The notes: generated by a model not told the origin, from the sequence alone. DNA of 64,000 nucleotides from Flavobacteriaceae bacterium (GCA_026710085.1 JAPORT010000153.1:4721-68720); one strand, 5' to 3'; positions 47,209-57,434 are shown, counted from the stretch's first letter. Numbers and translations: made by a program.

Positions 47209-48290
47209 AACACTTCATTAAGAAGGTGATTGACAATATCTTTTGTTGCCTGAGGTCTGGCAAAAGATTTGAAATTCATACCTAAGTTTTTTTGTCGTTC
47301 TGGGTTGGCTAATAAATCACTCCATACTGTTTTAAACTTTTTCGACAGCTCTTTTTCTTGGAGTAAAATTGCAGCATCCTCTTTTTGGAGATTCAGAGCA
47401 TTATGATATTGATGATTATTGGCAACATTTGGTGAGGGAATGAATATCGTTGGTTTTCCGACACAAGCCAATTCAGCAATCGTTGATGCACCTGCACGAC
47501 AAATGATGATATCCGCCGCAGAATAAACTAATGAGATTTCTTCAATAAAAGGGACTACTTTGATGAATTTTCCATTAAATTTGGTGTATTGTCGGGCATA
47601 AAGTTTTCCACATTGCCAAATGATTTGAACACGTTGTTGTTCCATAGCCCCAAGTTCCTCTTTAATCATTTCGTTGATTGCCCTTGCACCAAGGGATCCC
47701 CCCAAAACAAGCAATGTCTTTTTATTCAGATCGAGACCTAACTCTATGATAGCCGATTTTTGATCCGTCTGTTTTTTGTGGATTCTGTATCGAAGTGGTA
47801 TTCCCAAATTCATGGGAAGACTTTTGGTTGGCACTGAATGACTGAATTCAAATGCTACAAAAATTTTAGTGGCTTTCTTCCATAATAATCGATTGGCCAT
47901 GCCGACCAGTGCATTTTGTTCTTGAATCACTGTTGGTACCTGAAGCCATTGAGCCAATTTCAAAATAGGAAAACTTGCATATCCACCAGTACCAATCACG
48001 ACATCAGGTTTGAATTTTTTGATGATGAGAAAGGATTGTAACAAACTAATCAATACTTTAAATGGCAACAAGAGATTTCTTAGAGTCATTTTCCGATGCA
48101 ATCCATCGATCCATAAACCCTTGATTATAAATCCCGCTTTGGGAACCAAGTGCATTTCCATTTTTCCAATGGCACCAACAAAGAGGATATTATCTTGAGG
48201 ATTTCTAGACTTCAATTCTTGTGCAATGGCAATAGCAGGAAAAAGATGCCCTCCTGTTCCACCGCCAGAAACGATTATTTTTTTTGCCAT
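47205..48290 (-). CDS. murG: UDP-GlcNAc:lipid I N-acetylglucosaminyltransferase
   Basis: 361 residues, GT-B fold. SGGGTGGHLFPAIAIAQEL opens the N-terminal domain and CRAGASTIAELACVGKPTI binds UDP-GlcNAc in the C-terminal one. It makes lipid II from lipid I at the inner face of the membrane. It abuts ftsW directly, with no spacer. Confidence 0.97.
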   Translation of the reverse strand: MAKKIIVSGGGTGGHLFPAIAIAQELKSRNPQDNILFVGAIGKMEMHLVPKAGFIIKGLWIDGLHRKMTLRNLLLPFKVLISLLQSFLIIKKFKPDVVIGTGGYASFPILKLAQWLQVPTVIQEQNALVGMANRLLWKKATKIFVAFEFSHSVPTKSLPMNLGIPLRYRIHKKQTDQKSAIIELGLDLNKKTLLVLGGSLGARAINEMIKEELGAMEQQRVQIIWQCGKLYARQYTKFNGKFIKVVPFIEEISLVYSAADIIICRAGASTIAELACVGKPTIFIPSPNVANNHQYHNALNLQKEDAAILLQEKELSKKFKTVWSDLLANPERQKNLGMNFKSFARPQATKDIVNHLLNEVL

Positions 48291-49463
48291 TCAAATTCCC
48301 TTGATTTGGCTGATAAATGCGTTTTTATTTTGAGCATATTGACTCATGCCTAAAATGATTCCAAATGCGATACATTTGACCCAAATGCTCGTACCTCCCA
48401 TGCTCATCAAAGGCAGGGGTAATCCCGTTACTGGTATTAAATGAAGTGAAACGGCAATATTTAAAAAAGCTTGAATAATGATTGGAACCCCAACACCAAT
48501 GACCAAGAGTTTTTTAAATGGATCTTTTAAATTATACGCAATGACAACAATCCGAAAAAGAATCAAAAAATAAACTCCCAACAACAAGACACCTCCAATA
48601 AAACCATATTCCTCAACGATAATGGCATAGATAAAATCCGAAGTACTCTGAGGTAAAATATTTTTGATGCGACTTTTTCCCGGTCCCACCCCAATGATTT
48701 TTCCAGAAGCGATAGCTGCCTTGGAACGAACAATTTGATAATTTTTTTGATCATCTTCAGCTGCAATTAATCCTTCTACTCGACTTTTCCAAGTATGGTA
48801 TCGATTGGTCTGATTAAATTCCAGATTGAATTGAAACACATAGAAAACGATAACCAAACCAACCAAAAGCGTCAACCCCACAAAAACAAAGTGTTTCATT
48901 TTATAACCACTAATAAATAATAAAAGCATTGCCGATAGGAAAATGAGTGCTGCTGTTGATAAATCAAAAGGAATAATAATTCCAACGATAGCTAACATTG
49001 GAATCCATAATAAATAAATGGATTTCATAAATGGAATCGGTTTCCCTTTAAATTTTGCAAACGTCAAGACATGCGCGCAAAAAATCATCAATGCTAGTAA
49101 AGCCAATGTTGAAGGTTGTATTGTCATGCCGATATATGGAATCACAATCCATCGACTAGCTACAGCACCACCAATTATGGTGTTTTGGAGAGCGGCTAAT
49201 ACCAGTAAAACAAAAGATAATAGCAAACCCACCCACGCCAATTTTCGATACGTTTCGGAGGATAAGTTGTGTACGACAAACATCAAACCAAATCCTAAAA
49301 CGAGGATGAATATATGCTTGATTAAATGACTGAATGGTGTCCCTTGCCCAAGTGTATAAGCTAAATTGCTGGCAGCACTAAAAACGGGTAAAAAGGAAAA
49401 TAATCCCAATAATAACAAGAGGACCCACAATGCTTTATCACCTTTTAAACCTGCTAAACTCAT
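48291..49463 (-). CDS. ftsW: Septal SEDS peptidoglycan polymerase FtsW
   Basis: 390 residues, about ten membrane helices. The SEDS signatures TGLPLPLMSMGGTSI and VGPGKSRIKNILPQSTSDFI are present. FtsW polymerises lipid II at the septum together with the FtsI transpeptidase encoded in the same cluster. It overlaps murD by one base. Confidence 0.95.
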   Translation of the reverse strand: MSLAGLKGDKALWVLLLLLGLFSFLPVFSAASNLAYTLGQGTPFSHLIKHIFILVLGFGLMFVVHNLSSETYRKLAWVGLLLSFVLLVLAALQNTIIGGAVASRWIVIPYIGMTIQPSTLALLALMIFCAHVLTFAKFKGKPIPFMKSIYLLWIPMLAIVGIIIPFDLSTAALIFLSAMLLLFISGYKMKHFVFVGLTLLVGLVIVFYVFQFNLEFNQTNRYHTWKSRVEGLIAAEDDQKNYQIVRSKAAIASGKIIGVGPGKSRIKNILPQSTSDFIYAIIVEEYGFIGGVLLLGVYFLILFRIVVIAYNLKDPFKKLLVIGVGVPIIIQAFLNIAVSLHLIPVTGLPLPLMSMGGTSIWVKCIAFGIILGMSQYAQNKNAFISQIKGI

Positions 49464-50800
49464 TATAATTTTCTAACTGCTTCTTTAAATTGATGTCCCC
49501 TATCCTCATAGTTTTTGAATAAGTCAAAACTCGAACAACTTGGTGATAACAATACTGTATCATGATATTCTGCTACTCGATAACATGCTTTAACAGCTTC
49601 ACTCATCGACTGTGTAGCACATACAATATCTGAAATGGGACTGAAAAAAGAAATGAGCTTCTCATTGTCCTTACCCAAACAAACAATGGCTTTTACTTTT
49701 TTTCTCACTAAGGGCAATAGTTCATGATAGTCATTGCCTTTATCGATTCCCCCAACGATCCATATAATAGGCGATTTGATGGAATCAAGAGCAAAATAAG
49801 TTGCATTGATATTGGTGCCCTTAGAATCATTGATATAATCCACCTTTCCGATAGTCAATACTTTTTCCATACGATGAGGAGCTCCTTTAAAAGACATGAG
49901 GCTTTCACGAATGTCTTTATTGCTGATTTTTAAAACATTAGCAACAGCAGAAGCAAACATGGAGTTGTAGACATTTTGTTTTCCATAAACGGGAAGATCG
50001 GTAATATCAATTCTGCAAGTTTGTCCGTTTCTTCTATAATGAATCCCTTTTTGGTGATAAAAAACACCACTTGGCAATGAATCATAACTAACTGGAATAA
50101 TCTGGGGAGTTGACTTTAATCGTTGAATTGATTTTTTGAGGTGGTAATCATCAACATTCAAAATCAAAAACTCTCCTTTCGTTTGGTTTTTAGCGATTCC
50201 CAATTTGGCATTTAAATAATTTTCAAAACTATAGTCGTAACGATCTAAATGATCACTAGCTACGTTCGTGATCACACCAACTTTTGGACAGAAATCATAG
50301 ATATCGTCTAATTGAAAACTACTGATTTCTAAAACATAATAATCAAAAGCTCCCGTGGCTACCATACGTGCAAAGCTGTTTCCTATATTTCCAGCCATAG
50401 CTACATTTTTACCCGCTTTTTTTAAAATTTGGTATGTCATCATGGTGGTTGTGGTTTTTCCATTAGTACCTGTAATACCAATAATGGTCGCATCCGTATA
50501 TCGAGCTGCAAACTCAATTTCAGAAATCACCAATTTCCCACTAGATTTCAATTTTTTGATAATCGGAGAAGAATTGGAAATCCCAGGACTTTTGACAACC
50601 ATTTTGGCATCGGACATCGAATCGATATTGTGACCTCCTTCTTCCCACTGAACCGCTAATTTTTTAATGATCTTTTTTCTTTTCTCACCAATTTTCATAA
50701 CATCTGAAACAAGAACTTCATACCCTTGTTTTTTTGCCAGCATGGCTGCACCAATCCCGCTTTCGCCCGCGCCTAATACGACTATTTTTTCTCGTTTCAT
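49463..50800 (-). CDS. murD: UDP-N-acetylmuramoylalanine--D-glutamate ligase
   Basis: 445 residues from the ATG at 50800 (MKREKIVVLGAGESG), which overlaps the mraY TGA (ATGA). An in-frame extension to 50854 runs inside mraY and is rejected. Mur-ligase motifs: GITGTNGKTTTT for ATP, NDSKGTNINAT and the C-terminal LLSPSCSSFDLFKNYEDRG. It adds D-glutamate. Confidence 0.97.
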   Translation of the reverse strand: MKREKIVVLGAGESGIGAAMLAKKQGYEVLVSDVMKIGEKRKKIIKKLAVQWEEGGHNIDSMSDAKMVVKSPGISNSSPIIKKLKSSGKLVISEIEFAARYTDATIIGITGTNGKTTTTMMTYQILKKAGKNVAMAGNIGNSFARMVATGAFDYYVLEISSFQLDDIYDFCPKVGVITNVASDHLDRYDYSFENYLNAKLGIAKNQTKGEFLILNVDDYHLKKSIQRLKSTPQIIPVSYDSLPSGVFYHQKGIHYRRNGQTCRIDITDLPVYGKQNVYNSMFASAVANVLKISNKDIRESLMSFKGAPHRMEKVLTIGKVDYINDSKGTNINATYFALDSIKSPIIWIVGGIDKGNDYHELLPLVRKKVKAIVCLGKDNEKLISFFSPISDIVCATQSMSEAVKACYRVAEYHDTVLLSPSCSSFDLFKNYEDRGHQFKEAVRKL

Positions 50801-52011
50801 CGCAGTTTTAACGTAATGATGGATAAAATCGCACAAATAATTCCGAAAATCCAAAATCGGATGGTGATTTTACTTTCATGAAGTCCACTCTTCTGAAAGT
50901 GATGATGAAGTGGAGCCATTTTAAAAATTCTCTTCCCTATTCCCGTTCTCGCTTTGGTGTATTTGAAATAGCCCACTTGTAATAAGACAGAAGAGGTTTG
51001 AACAAAAAAAACTCCACACAAAAGAGGCAGTATCAATTCTTTTCTCACCAATACCGTAATCACTGATATCACAGCTCCTACGGTTAAACTTCCAATATCG
51101 CCCATGAAAACATTTGCAGGATAACTATTGAACCATAGAAACCCAATCAAAGCACCTAAAAAGGCAGATAAAAAAATGGTCATCTCACCAATATTTGGGA
51201 TATACATGATGTTGAGGTAGTCCGCAAATTGTAGATTTCCAGAAACCCAAATAAAGATTCCCAAAGCCACCAACACAATGACTGAAGTCCCAACAGCCAA
51301 ACCATCCAACCCATCAGTTAAATTAGCTCCATTGGATACTGCAGCTAAAATGAAAAAGATGATCGGAACAAATATTAGGTAGGTATACTGATGAGCATCT
51401 TGACCCATCCATGAAATCAATGATTTATAATCAAATTGATTGTTTTTGACAAAGGGAATGGTCGTGATGGTTGCTTTTTCATTCAATGATTCATCAAATT
51501 GTATTTCTTGTTGTGGTTGGTAATCAGCGTAAGATCGAACGGTAATCTCTGGATGGAAGTAAAAGATAGTTCCTACAAATAAGCCCAAAGCAACCTGACC
51601 TGCTATTTTGATACTGCCTTTCACTCCTTTTTTATTATTTCTTTTGACTTTCAAATAATCATCTAATCCACCAATAAAGCCCATCCACAAAATGGTCACC
51701 ATTAAGATGATGATGTAGATGTTGTGAAGTTTAGCCATTAACAACACTGGAATGATCGTTGCTAGAATGATTATAATGCCCCCCATGGTTGGTGTCCCCT
51801 CTTTGGATTTTTGACCATCAAGTCCCAAATCTCGAACCACTTCCTTAATCTGGAATTTTTTAAGCCAAGTGATCACCCTTGTACCAATAACAAGCGTGAG
51901 CATAATGGAAATCGTACCCGCTAGAGCTGATCGAAAAGTTAAAAACTGAAACAGACCTGAACCGGGTAATTGGTATTGGCTTTCTAAGTATTGAAAAAGG
52001 TAATAGAACAC
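50797..52011 (-). CDS. mraY: Phospho-N-acetylmuramoyl-pentapeptide transferase
   Basis: 404 residues, about ten membrane helices. EGTPTMGGIIII, GANLTDGLDGLAVGTS and the PLHHHFQKSG histidine motif are diagnostic. It transfers phospho-MurNAc-pentapeptide to undecaprenyl phosphate, making lipid I. Like other Bacteroidota MraY it is longer than the E. coli enzyme, with extra sequence around residues 150-205. Confidence 0.97.
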   Translation of the reverse strand: MFYYLFQYLESQYQLPGSGLFQFLTFRSALAGTISIMLTLVIGTRVITWLKKFQIKEVVRDLGLDGQKSKEGTPTMGGIIIILATIIPVLLMAKLHNIYIIILMVTILWMGFIGGLDDYLKVKRNNKKGVKGSIKIAGQVALGLFVGTIFYFHPEITVRSYADYQPQQEIQFDESLNEKATITTIPFVKNNQFDYKSLISWMGQDAHQYTYLIFVPIIFFILAAVSNGANLTDGLDGLAVGTSVIVLVALGIFIWVSGNLQFADYLNIMYIPNIGEMTIFLSAFLGALIGFLWFNSYPANVFMGDIGSLTVGAVISVITVLVRKELILPLLCGVFFVQTSSVLLQVGYFKYTKARTGIGKRIFKMAPLHHHFQKSGLHESKITIRFWIFGIICAILSIITLKLR

Positions 52012-52020
52012 CGAATGGAT

Positions 52021-53469
52021 TTATTGAAAAACTTCTTGGGCAATTGCTACATCATCAAAAGGAATTTGCTTTTGATTAATTTCTTGGAATTTTTCATGAC
52101 CTTTACCTGCAATGAGAACGATATCACCAACAGTAGCTAATTGATTTGCTTTGATGATGGCCAATCGCCGATCAGATTCAGTCAATACTTTTGATTTGTC
52201 CTTTTGGCATTTGATGCCTTGAATCATTTGTTCCATAATCAGTTGTGGGGACTCATTTCTCGGGTTATCTGAGGTAACAATGACTTGATGACTGTTTTTA
52301 GCTGCAATTTTTCCCATCAATGGCCTTTTTGATGAGTCTCGATTACCTCCACAACCAATGACGGTGATGACTTTCTGTTGTGGCGTCCTCAATTGATTGA
52401 TGGAATTCAATACGTTCTTTAAAGCATTAGGTGTATGAGCATAATCGATAATTACGATTCCGTTAGAGGTTTTGATACATTGAAATCGCCCTTCAATAGC
52501 TTGTAATTTGCTCAGATCTTGATGAAGTTTTTCTCTAGGGTAACCCATTGTTAGAGCCGTTGCATAGGTTGCCAACAGATTGTAGAGATTGAAATCCCCA
52601 CCTAAATGCGTCCAAAAATCAACTCCATCGATTTCAATTAAATATCCATCCAATCGACGTTCAAGGATTTTTCCTTTGTAGTCAGCATTGGAATAAACAC
52701 CGTAAGTATGGGAGTTGGATGTCGTATTTTGAAGCATAAAATATCCATTTTTATCATCCTGATTGGTTATTGCAAAAGATGTAGATGCCAAAGCATCAAA
52801 AAATGACTTTTTGGTATCTCTGTAGTTTTGATACGTACGATGGTAATCCAAATGATCTTGACTTAAATTGGTAAAAACACCTCCAATAAAATTCAAACCC
52901 TTAATTCTTTTTTGCTGAATGCCATGAGAGGATACTTCCATAAAGCACTGTTGTACTCCTGAATCGACCATCTTTCTCAAATGGTAATTGATTTCCAATG
53001 GATTTGGAGTGGTTAGGGTGGCCTTGAAAACTTGATCTTGGTTTCGAATGTCTATGGTTGAAATCAATCCGCTTTTTTGACCCGAAGATTGATACAGTTG
53101 ATACAATAAGTTGGAAACTGTCGTTTTTCCATTCGTGCCTGTTATGCCAACTAAATCGAGTTCCCTGGATGGTTTACCATAAAAATTATGTGCTAAGATT
53201 CCTAAAGCTTCTTTGGTGCATGAAACTTTGATGTATTGGACTTGACTTAGAAGTTTTTTAGGCCATTGTTGGCAGATAATTGCACTTGCTTTTCGGGAAA
53301 TAGCATGAGGGATGAATTTGTGGCCATCCACTGTGCTCCCTTGAATTGCGACAAAAAGATCATTTTGTTGACATTTTTTCGAATCAAACTTGATATTATT
53401 GATTTCGATATTTTGAAACTCAGGTGACGTTTGATAATCAATTGTGTCCAGTAACTTTTCCAAAAGCAT
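52021..53469 (-). CDS. murE: UDP-MurNAc-tripeptide synthetase (meso-DAP-adding)
   Basis: 482 residues. ATP site GITGTNGKTTVSNLL, central IDYAHTPNAL, and the specificity motif DNPRNE, which in MurE indicates meso-diaminopimelate rather than lysine. Peptidoglycan is therefore predicted to be of the DAP type. It overlaps ftsI by one base and lies 9 bp before mraY. Confidence 0.97.
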   Translation of the reverse strand: MLLEKLLDTIDYQTSPEFQNIEINNIKFDSKKCQQNDLFVAIQGSTVDGHKFIPHAISRKASAIICQQWPKKLLSQVQYIKVSCTKEALGILAHNFYGKPSRELDLVGITGTNGKTTVSNLLYQLYQSSGQKSGLISTIDIRNQDQVFKATLTTPNPLEINYHLRKMVDSGVQQCFMEVSSHGIQQKRIKGLNFIGGVFTNLSQDHLDYHRTYQNYRDTKKSFFDALASTSFAITNQDDKNGYFMLQNTTSNSHTYGVYSNADYKGKILERRLDGYLIEIDGVDFWTHLGGDFNLYNLLATYATALTMGYPREKLHQDLSKLQAIEGRFQCIKTSNGIVIIDYAHTPNALKNVLNSINQLRTPQQKVITVIGCGGNRDSSKRPLMGKIAAKNSHQVIVTSDNPRNESPQLIMEQMIQGIKCQKDKSKVLTESDRRLAIIKANQLATVGDIVLIAGKGHEKFQEINQKQIPFDDVAIAQEVFQ

Positions 53470-55475
53470 TATTGGTTTTCAAACATGACGATTTTTTCTT
53501 TTCGATTCACCGTTGGAACGATTTTAACGCCAACGAATTGGCCAATTTGATGAAACAAATTGGTTGCTTTATCCACGGCTTCTTGTCCGGTCTTTACCGA
53601 GATGATTCCGGCAGCTTCGACATCTGAAGACTGAGTTTGGGATTGTGCTTCGATTTCACGTGGAATGGTCATGATTTCTTGACGTTCCTTTTTTGTCATC
53701 ACGGATGCAATGTGTTTTTCATTGAGAAAGATTTCTTTTGGTCTCACCGGAATGATTTTAGAAGCTACTTTTTGCACCACTGGCGCAGCAACCGTGGTCC
53801 CATAATATCCCTTTTTAGTATCGGGGGCATGAATGACAACAATCATGGAATACTGTGGTTGTTCCACTGGAAAATACCCCACAAAACTTGATACATAATT
53901 CATATTTCCAGTCTGATAATTTTCTTGGCTTGTTCCAGTTTTTCCAGCAATTGATATCATTGGACTGTATATTCTATGTCCCGTGCCCCAAGGTTTTTCA
54001 ACGACATCTTGCAACATCTTTTGAATGCTTTTGATGGTTGATTTTGAAGCCATCGATGGGTTGATGACTTGCTTTTCAAATTCGATTTTGGATTCTTGAT
54101 CCGATCGTTGAATGCTTTTGACAAATTGAGGTTTCAATACCTTTCCATCATTTGCAATTCCATTATAAAAAGTCAATAACTGGAGTGGTGTTAAACTCAA
54201 GCCGTAACCATAGGACATCCATGGCAAGGATATTTTGCTCCAAAGCTTGTCTTTGGGATTCGGCACATAAGGACTTGGTTCTCCTAAAAGATTCAATTCT
54301 AAAGGTTTATCAATGCCAAATGCACTGATTCGTTTTAAAAATTTTTCTGGTTCTTCTCCATAAGCATCATTGATGACTTTAACAACACCAACATTTGAAG
54401 ATGTTTCAAGAATTTTACTGACGGTCATTTGAGGCGATTCAGGTTTCTTGGAATCTTTAACGGTATGTCTATTGAAAAAGGTCAAGCGTCCATTACCCAC
54501 TTGAACTTTCGTTTGAGGCGTAATGAGTTGGTCTTCAAGCGCCACCATCAAAGCGAATGTTTTGAAAGTAGATCCAGGTTCGTAAGCATTCGCTAGAGCA
54601 TAATTGAATTGCTCTGAATAATTATTATCTTGGGTTCTCGTTAAATTAACAATGGCTTTTACCTGGCCTGTATTGACTTTCATAACGACAGCTGTGCCAT
54701 AAGCGGCTTCAAATTTTTGTAATTGCTGTTCTAACGTTTCATGGGTTATTTTTTGAATGTAAGTATCGATGGTGGTATAAAGATTGGCTCCAGGAATCGG
54801 TTTTCGGAATTCAGAGTCAGAGATTGGTTTCCAAACCCCTGATGCAATTCTTTTTTTCAAACGATATCCTACTTCTCCTCGTAGATACTGAGAATAGCCT
54901 CCTTCAATACCCGTCCTTATAAAAGCTCCAGATGGTTGTTGCTTTTCATAGCCAATCGTTCTATATGCATACTTGTCTAATGGTAATCTTCGTTCCACGC
55001 GTCGCTCCACAATCAGTCCCCCACTAATTTCTCCTTTATTGAAAATGGGGAGTCCTTTGATTTTTTTCATGGTTTGATAATCTACTTTTTTAGAAATCAA
55101 TAGATATCGATTTTCTAAATCTCGAGCAGATTCTAACTTTGATAAGACATCTTGAGGATTTTGGTTTAATATCTCTCCTAGTCTTTGAGATAGTTCTAGC
55201 TTGAGCGTCTCAAAAATCTTATGAGAAGGGCTTTGGGAATCCCACCGGATTTCATAGGTATAAAGTGATGTGGCCAGTATCTTTCCATCACTTGAGTAGA
55301 TATCGCCTCGTTCAGGTTCCAAAACAACATTTTTTACAACTTGTCTTGGGATTTCCACATGCGTATTATCTTCAATCCACTGAATGTAAACTAACTTACC
55401 GACAAGCAAGACCGTTACAAGAAAGAGAAAGCTTGTTATGATGTACAACCTGAAATTGATTTTTTCTGAGCTCAT
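53469..55475 (-). CDS. ftsI: Septal penicillin-binding protein FtsI/PBP3 with PASTA-like tail
   Basis: 668 residues. One N-terminal membrane segment (LYIITSFLFLVTVLLVGKLV), a dimerisation domain, then the transpeptidase with STFK at 302-305, SSN at 359-361 and KTG at 512-514. After about residue 615 a PASTA-like domain follows, as in many Bacteroidota FtsI. It crosslinks septal peptidoglycan with FtsW. It overlaps ftsL by 4 bp. Confidence 0.96.
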   Translation of the reverse strand: MSSEKINFRLYIITSFLFLVTVLLVGKLVYIQWIEDNTHVEIPRQVVKNVVLEPERGDIYSSDGKILATSLYTYEIRWDSQSPSHKIFETLKLELSQRLGEILNQNPQDVLSKLESARDLENRYLLISKKVDYQTMKKIKGLPIFNKGEISGGLIVERRVERRLPLDKYAYRTIGYEKQQPSGAFIRTGIEGGYSQYLRGEVGYRLKKRIASGVWKPISDSEFRKPIPGANLYTTIDTYIQKITHETLEQQLQKFEAAYGTAVVMKVNTGQVKAIVNLTRTQDNNYSEQFNYALANAYEPGSTFKTFALMVALEDQLITPQTKVQVGNGRLTFFNRHTVKDSKKPESPQMTVSKILETSSNVGVVKVINDAYGEEPEKFLKRISAFGIDKPLELNLLGEPSPYVPNPKDKLWSKISLPWMSYGYGLSLTPLQLLTFYNGIANDGKVLKPQFVKSIQRSDQESKIEFEKQVINPSMASKSTIKSIQKMLQDVVEKPWGTGHRIYSPMISIAGKTGTSQENYQTGNMNYVSSFVGYFPVEQPQYSMIVVIHAPDTKKGYYGTTVAAPVVQKVASKIIPVRPKEIFLNEKHIASVMTKKERQEIMTIPREIEAQSQTQSSDVEAAGIISVKTGQEAVDKATNLFHQIGQFVGVKIVPTVNRKEKIVMFENQ

Positions 55476-55789
55476 AATTCAATGTTTTCAATTTTAATTT
55501 CAATCGGTGTTTCTAACGTCTGTTCTATGTATTGGCTTTCAGCTATTTTTAATCTTGGAGGAAGCTTACTGACCTCCAGCAAATAACTTTGTGATTCGAT
55601 TAATTGGGCTTTTAGAATCACTACTTGTTTTTCTAACACTTGGATTTGATACATTTTTTTATCCATGATGTGTCCTGAAGTAATCATCAAAGCACTTAAC
55701 AAAGTGAGATAGGCAATCATCTTCCAGATATCAACGGATTTTTTATTGGTTAAAAACTCAACTTTCAGTAACTTGACAATCGATTTCAT
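55472..55789 (-). CDS. FtsL-like cell division protein
   Basis: 105 residues. A basic start, one membrane helix around residues 23-43 (MIAYLTLLSALMITSGHIM) and a coiled-coil-like segment after it (YQIQVLEKQVVILKAQLIES). Sequence identity to FtsL is low, as in all Bacteroidota, but the size, topology and place between rsmH and ftsI fit FtsL, which bridges FtsQ and FtsW/FtsI. Overlaps both neighbours by 4 bp. Confidence 0.8.
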   Translation of the reverse strand: MKSIVKLLKVEFLTNKKSVDIWKMIAYLTLLSALMITSGHIMDKKMYQIQVLEKQVVILKAQLIESQSYLLEVSKLPPRLKIAESQYIEQTLETPIEIKIENIEL

Positions 55790-56682
55790 CTTTTTTCTGC
55801 AATTCTTAATCGAGCACTACGCGCTTTTGGATTGATTGTTATCTCTTCTTGTGAAGGCCGAACTAATTTTCCTACTTGATTCAATGGTCGAATGATATTC
55901 CCATAAAAATCTTTAATGGGTTGATTGGTAAAGGTTCCTGTTTGAATAAAAAATTTAACTAGGCGATCTTCTAATGAGTGGTATGAGATACAAACCATTC
56001 GGCCTTTGGGTTTGAGTAGGTTAGCACATTGCTTTAAAAAAGATTTTATCGCTTCCAATTCTTGATTCACCTCAATTCTTATGGCTTGAAAAATTTTGGC
56101 CAAAGTTTGATACTCTTTAACTTTTGGAATGCACTTGCTAAGGACTTGTCTTAATTCAAAAGTGGTGTCGATGGAATCATCTTTCCTACAAAGGACTATC
56201 GCTTGGGCTATTTTAGAAGCATTTTTGATTTGTCCATATCGATAGAGTATTTGAGACAGTTGTTCCACATGATAATGATTGATGACTTGTTTTGCCGTCA
56301 GTGTGGCATTCTGATTCATTCTCATATCCAAAGGGCCATCCTTCATAAAACTGAAACCTCTGTTAGATGTATCAATCTGATATGAGGATACTCCAAAATC
56401 TGCCAAAATCCCATCCACTTGATAGATATCATCATGATTGAGAAAATTTTCGATATACTTAAAATTGGCTGGCACCAATTGAAAAGATGCATTTTCGATC
56501 CTATTTTTTTTGGCATCAGCATCACAATCAAAACCATATAAAGTTCCTCCAACCCTTAATTCTTTGAGGATGGCTTTGGCATGGCCTCCTCCCCCATAAG
56601 TTGCATCAACATACACACCCATTGGGTCAATCATCAGTCCATCAATCGCCTCAGTCAATAAAACAGGAGTATGATATTTCAT
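55786..56682 (-). CDS. rsmH: 16S rRNA (cytosine1402-N4)-methyltransferase
   Basis: 298 residues. HTPVLLTEAIDGL, YVDATYGGGGHAKAIL (SAM site), LADFGVSSYQID, and the C-terminal RPSQEEITINPKARSARLR are diagnostic of RsmH/MraW. It methylates C1402 in the 30S decoding centre. It overlaps mraZ and ftsL by 4 bp each. Confidence 0.97.
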   Translation of the reverse strand: MKYHTPVLLTEAIDGLMIDPMGVYVDATYGGGGHAKAILKELRVGGTLYGFDCDADAKKNRIENASFQLVPANFKYIENFLNHDDIYQVDGILADFGVSSYQIDTSNRGFSFMKDGPLDMRMNQNATLTAKQVINHYHVEQLSQILYRYGQIKNASKIAQAIVLCRKDDSIDTTFELRQVLSKCIPKVKEYQTLAKIFQAIRIEVNQELEAIKSFLKQCANLLKPKGRMVCISYHSLEDRLVKFFIQTGTFTNQPIKDFYGNIIRPLNQVGKLVRPSQEEITINPKARSARLRIAEKR

Positions 56683-57152
56683 GATCCACTTAAATCATTT
56701 TGCATTTGTTGATCTCCCATAACTTGTTGGGCTAATTCGCCTAATTTTTCGGAAGGCATTAACGATTCTTCATATGTTTTTTTATCCCATATTTCTAAAA
56801 TATTAACCGACGCCGTTATGACAATTTCTTTGGATATTCCAGCCCATATCACCAGATCTTTGGGAATCAACAAACGTCCCGAAGTATCGATGTCAACAAT
56901 TCTTGAACCTGCATTAAATCCTCTAATGAATTCGATATTATTCGAAACAAATCGATTGAGCTGATTGATTTTTTGACTCACGATGTTCCATTGTTGCATA
57001 GGATATAATTCCAATCCCTTTCCAAAAACGGCTCTTTTGAGGACAAATCCATGATCCAAAGAATGACTCAATTGTTTTTTTAATCCTACTGGAAGCATCA
57101 AACGCCCTTTAGCATCCACTTTGCAATCATATGTTCCAATCAAAAATGACAT
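56679..57152 (-). CDS. mraZ: Transcriptional regulator MraZ
   Basis: 157 residues with two SpoVT/AbrB-like halves: GTYDCKVDAKGRLMLPVGL and SRIVDIDTSGRLLIPKDLV carry the paired DxxGR motifs. MraZ in E. coli binds repeats upstream of its own operon and represses it; I did not find a convincing set of such repeats here. I chose the ATG at 57152 because an earlier in-frame start at 57191 would lie upstream of the predicted promoter element. First gene of the dcw cluster. Confidence 0.94.
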   Translation of the reverse strand: MSFLIGTYDCKVDAKGRLMLPVGLKKQLSHSLDHGFVLKRAVFGKGLELYPMQQWNIVSQKINQLNRFVSNNIEFIRGFNAGSRIVDIDTSGRLLIPKDLVIWAGISKEIVITASVNILEIWDKKTYEESLMPSEKLGELAQQVMGDQQMQNDLSGS

Positions 57153-57169
57153 GTGTTGGTCTTGATAGA

Positions 57170-57177
57170 CAAAAATA
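57170..57177 (-). promoter_or_regulatory. dcw cluster promoter -7 element
   Basis: The minus strand reads TATTTTTG (TAnnTTTG), 18 bp upstream of the mraZ ATG, giving a leader of roughly ten bases. It is the only candidate promoter seen for the 13-gene cluster. Confidence 0.5.
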
Positions 57178-57402
57178 CCACTTTTCCCCACAAATACCCA
57201 CTAAAATTCTATTTGATGTGTTTTTAGGGTTTTATTTTGACATTTATTTATTTTAAAATTCTCATTATCAGATACTTAAAATGTGGAATAATCCATTGAT
57301 TATTTTAATATGCCGACGGTTTTATTTCATTTCTTGGAACCAGCAGCTATCTTATTGGGTTGCTCTTTTGCGCTTTTTATATCCCAAAAGGCTTAGATGT
57401 TT

Positions 57403-57410
57403 TACATTTG
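57403..57410 (+). promoter_or_regulatory. Promoter -7 element of the hydrolase-engB unit
   Basis: TACATTTG, identical to the element before rpsL, lies 25 bp before the ATG at 57435. Confidence 0.5.
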
Positions 57411-57434
57411 CAAGTTGCAAATTGCTATCTGATA

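Noticed and set aside
57178..57402. Search for MraZ-binding TGGG direct repeats in the mraZ-hydrolase gap
   Set aside because: Only scattered TGGG/CCCA occurrences without the regular 10-bp spacing expected of MraZ boxes.
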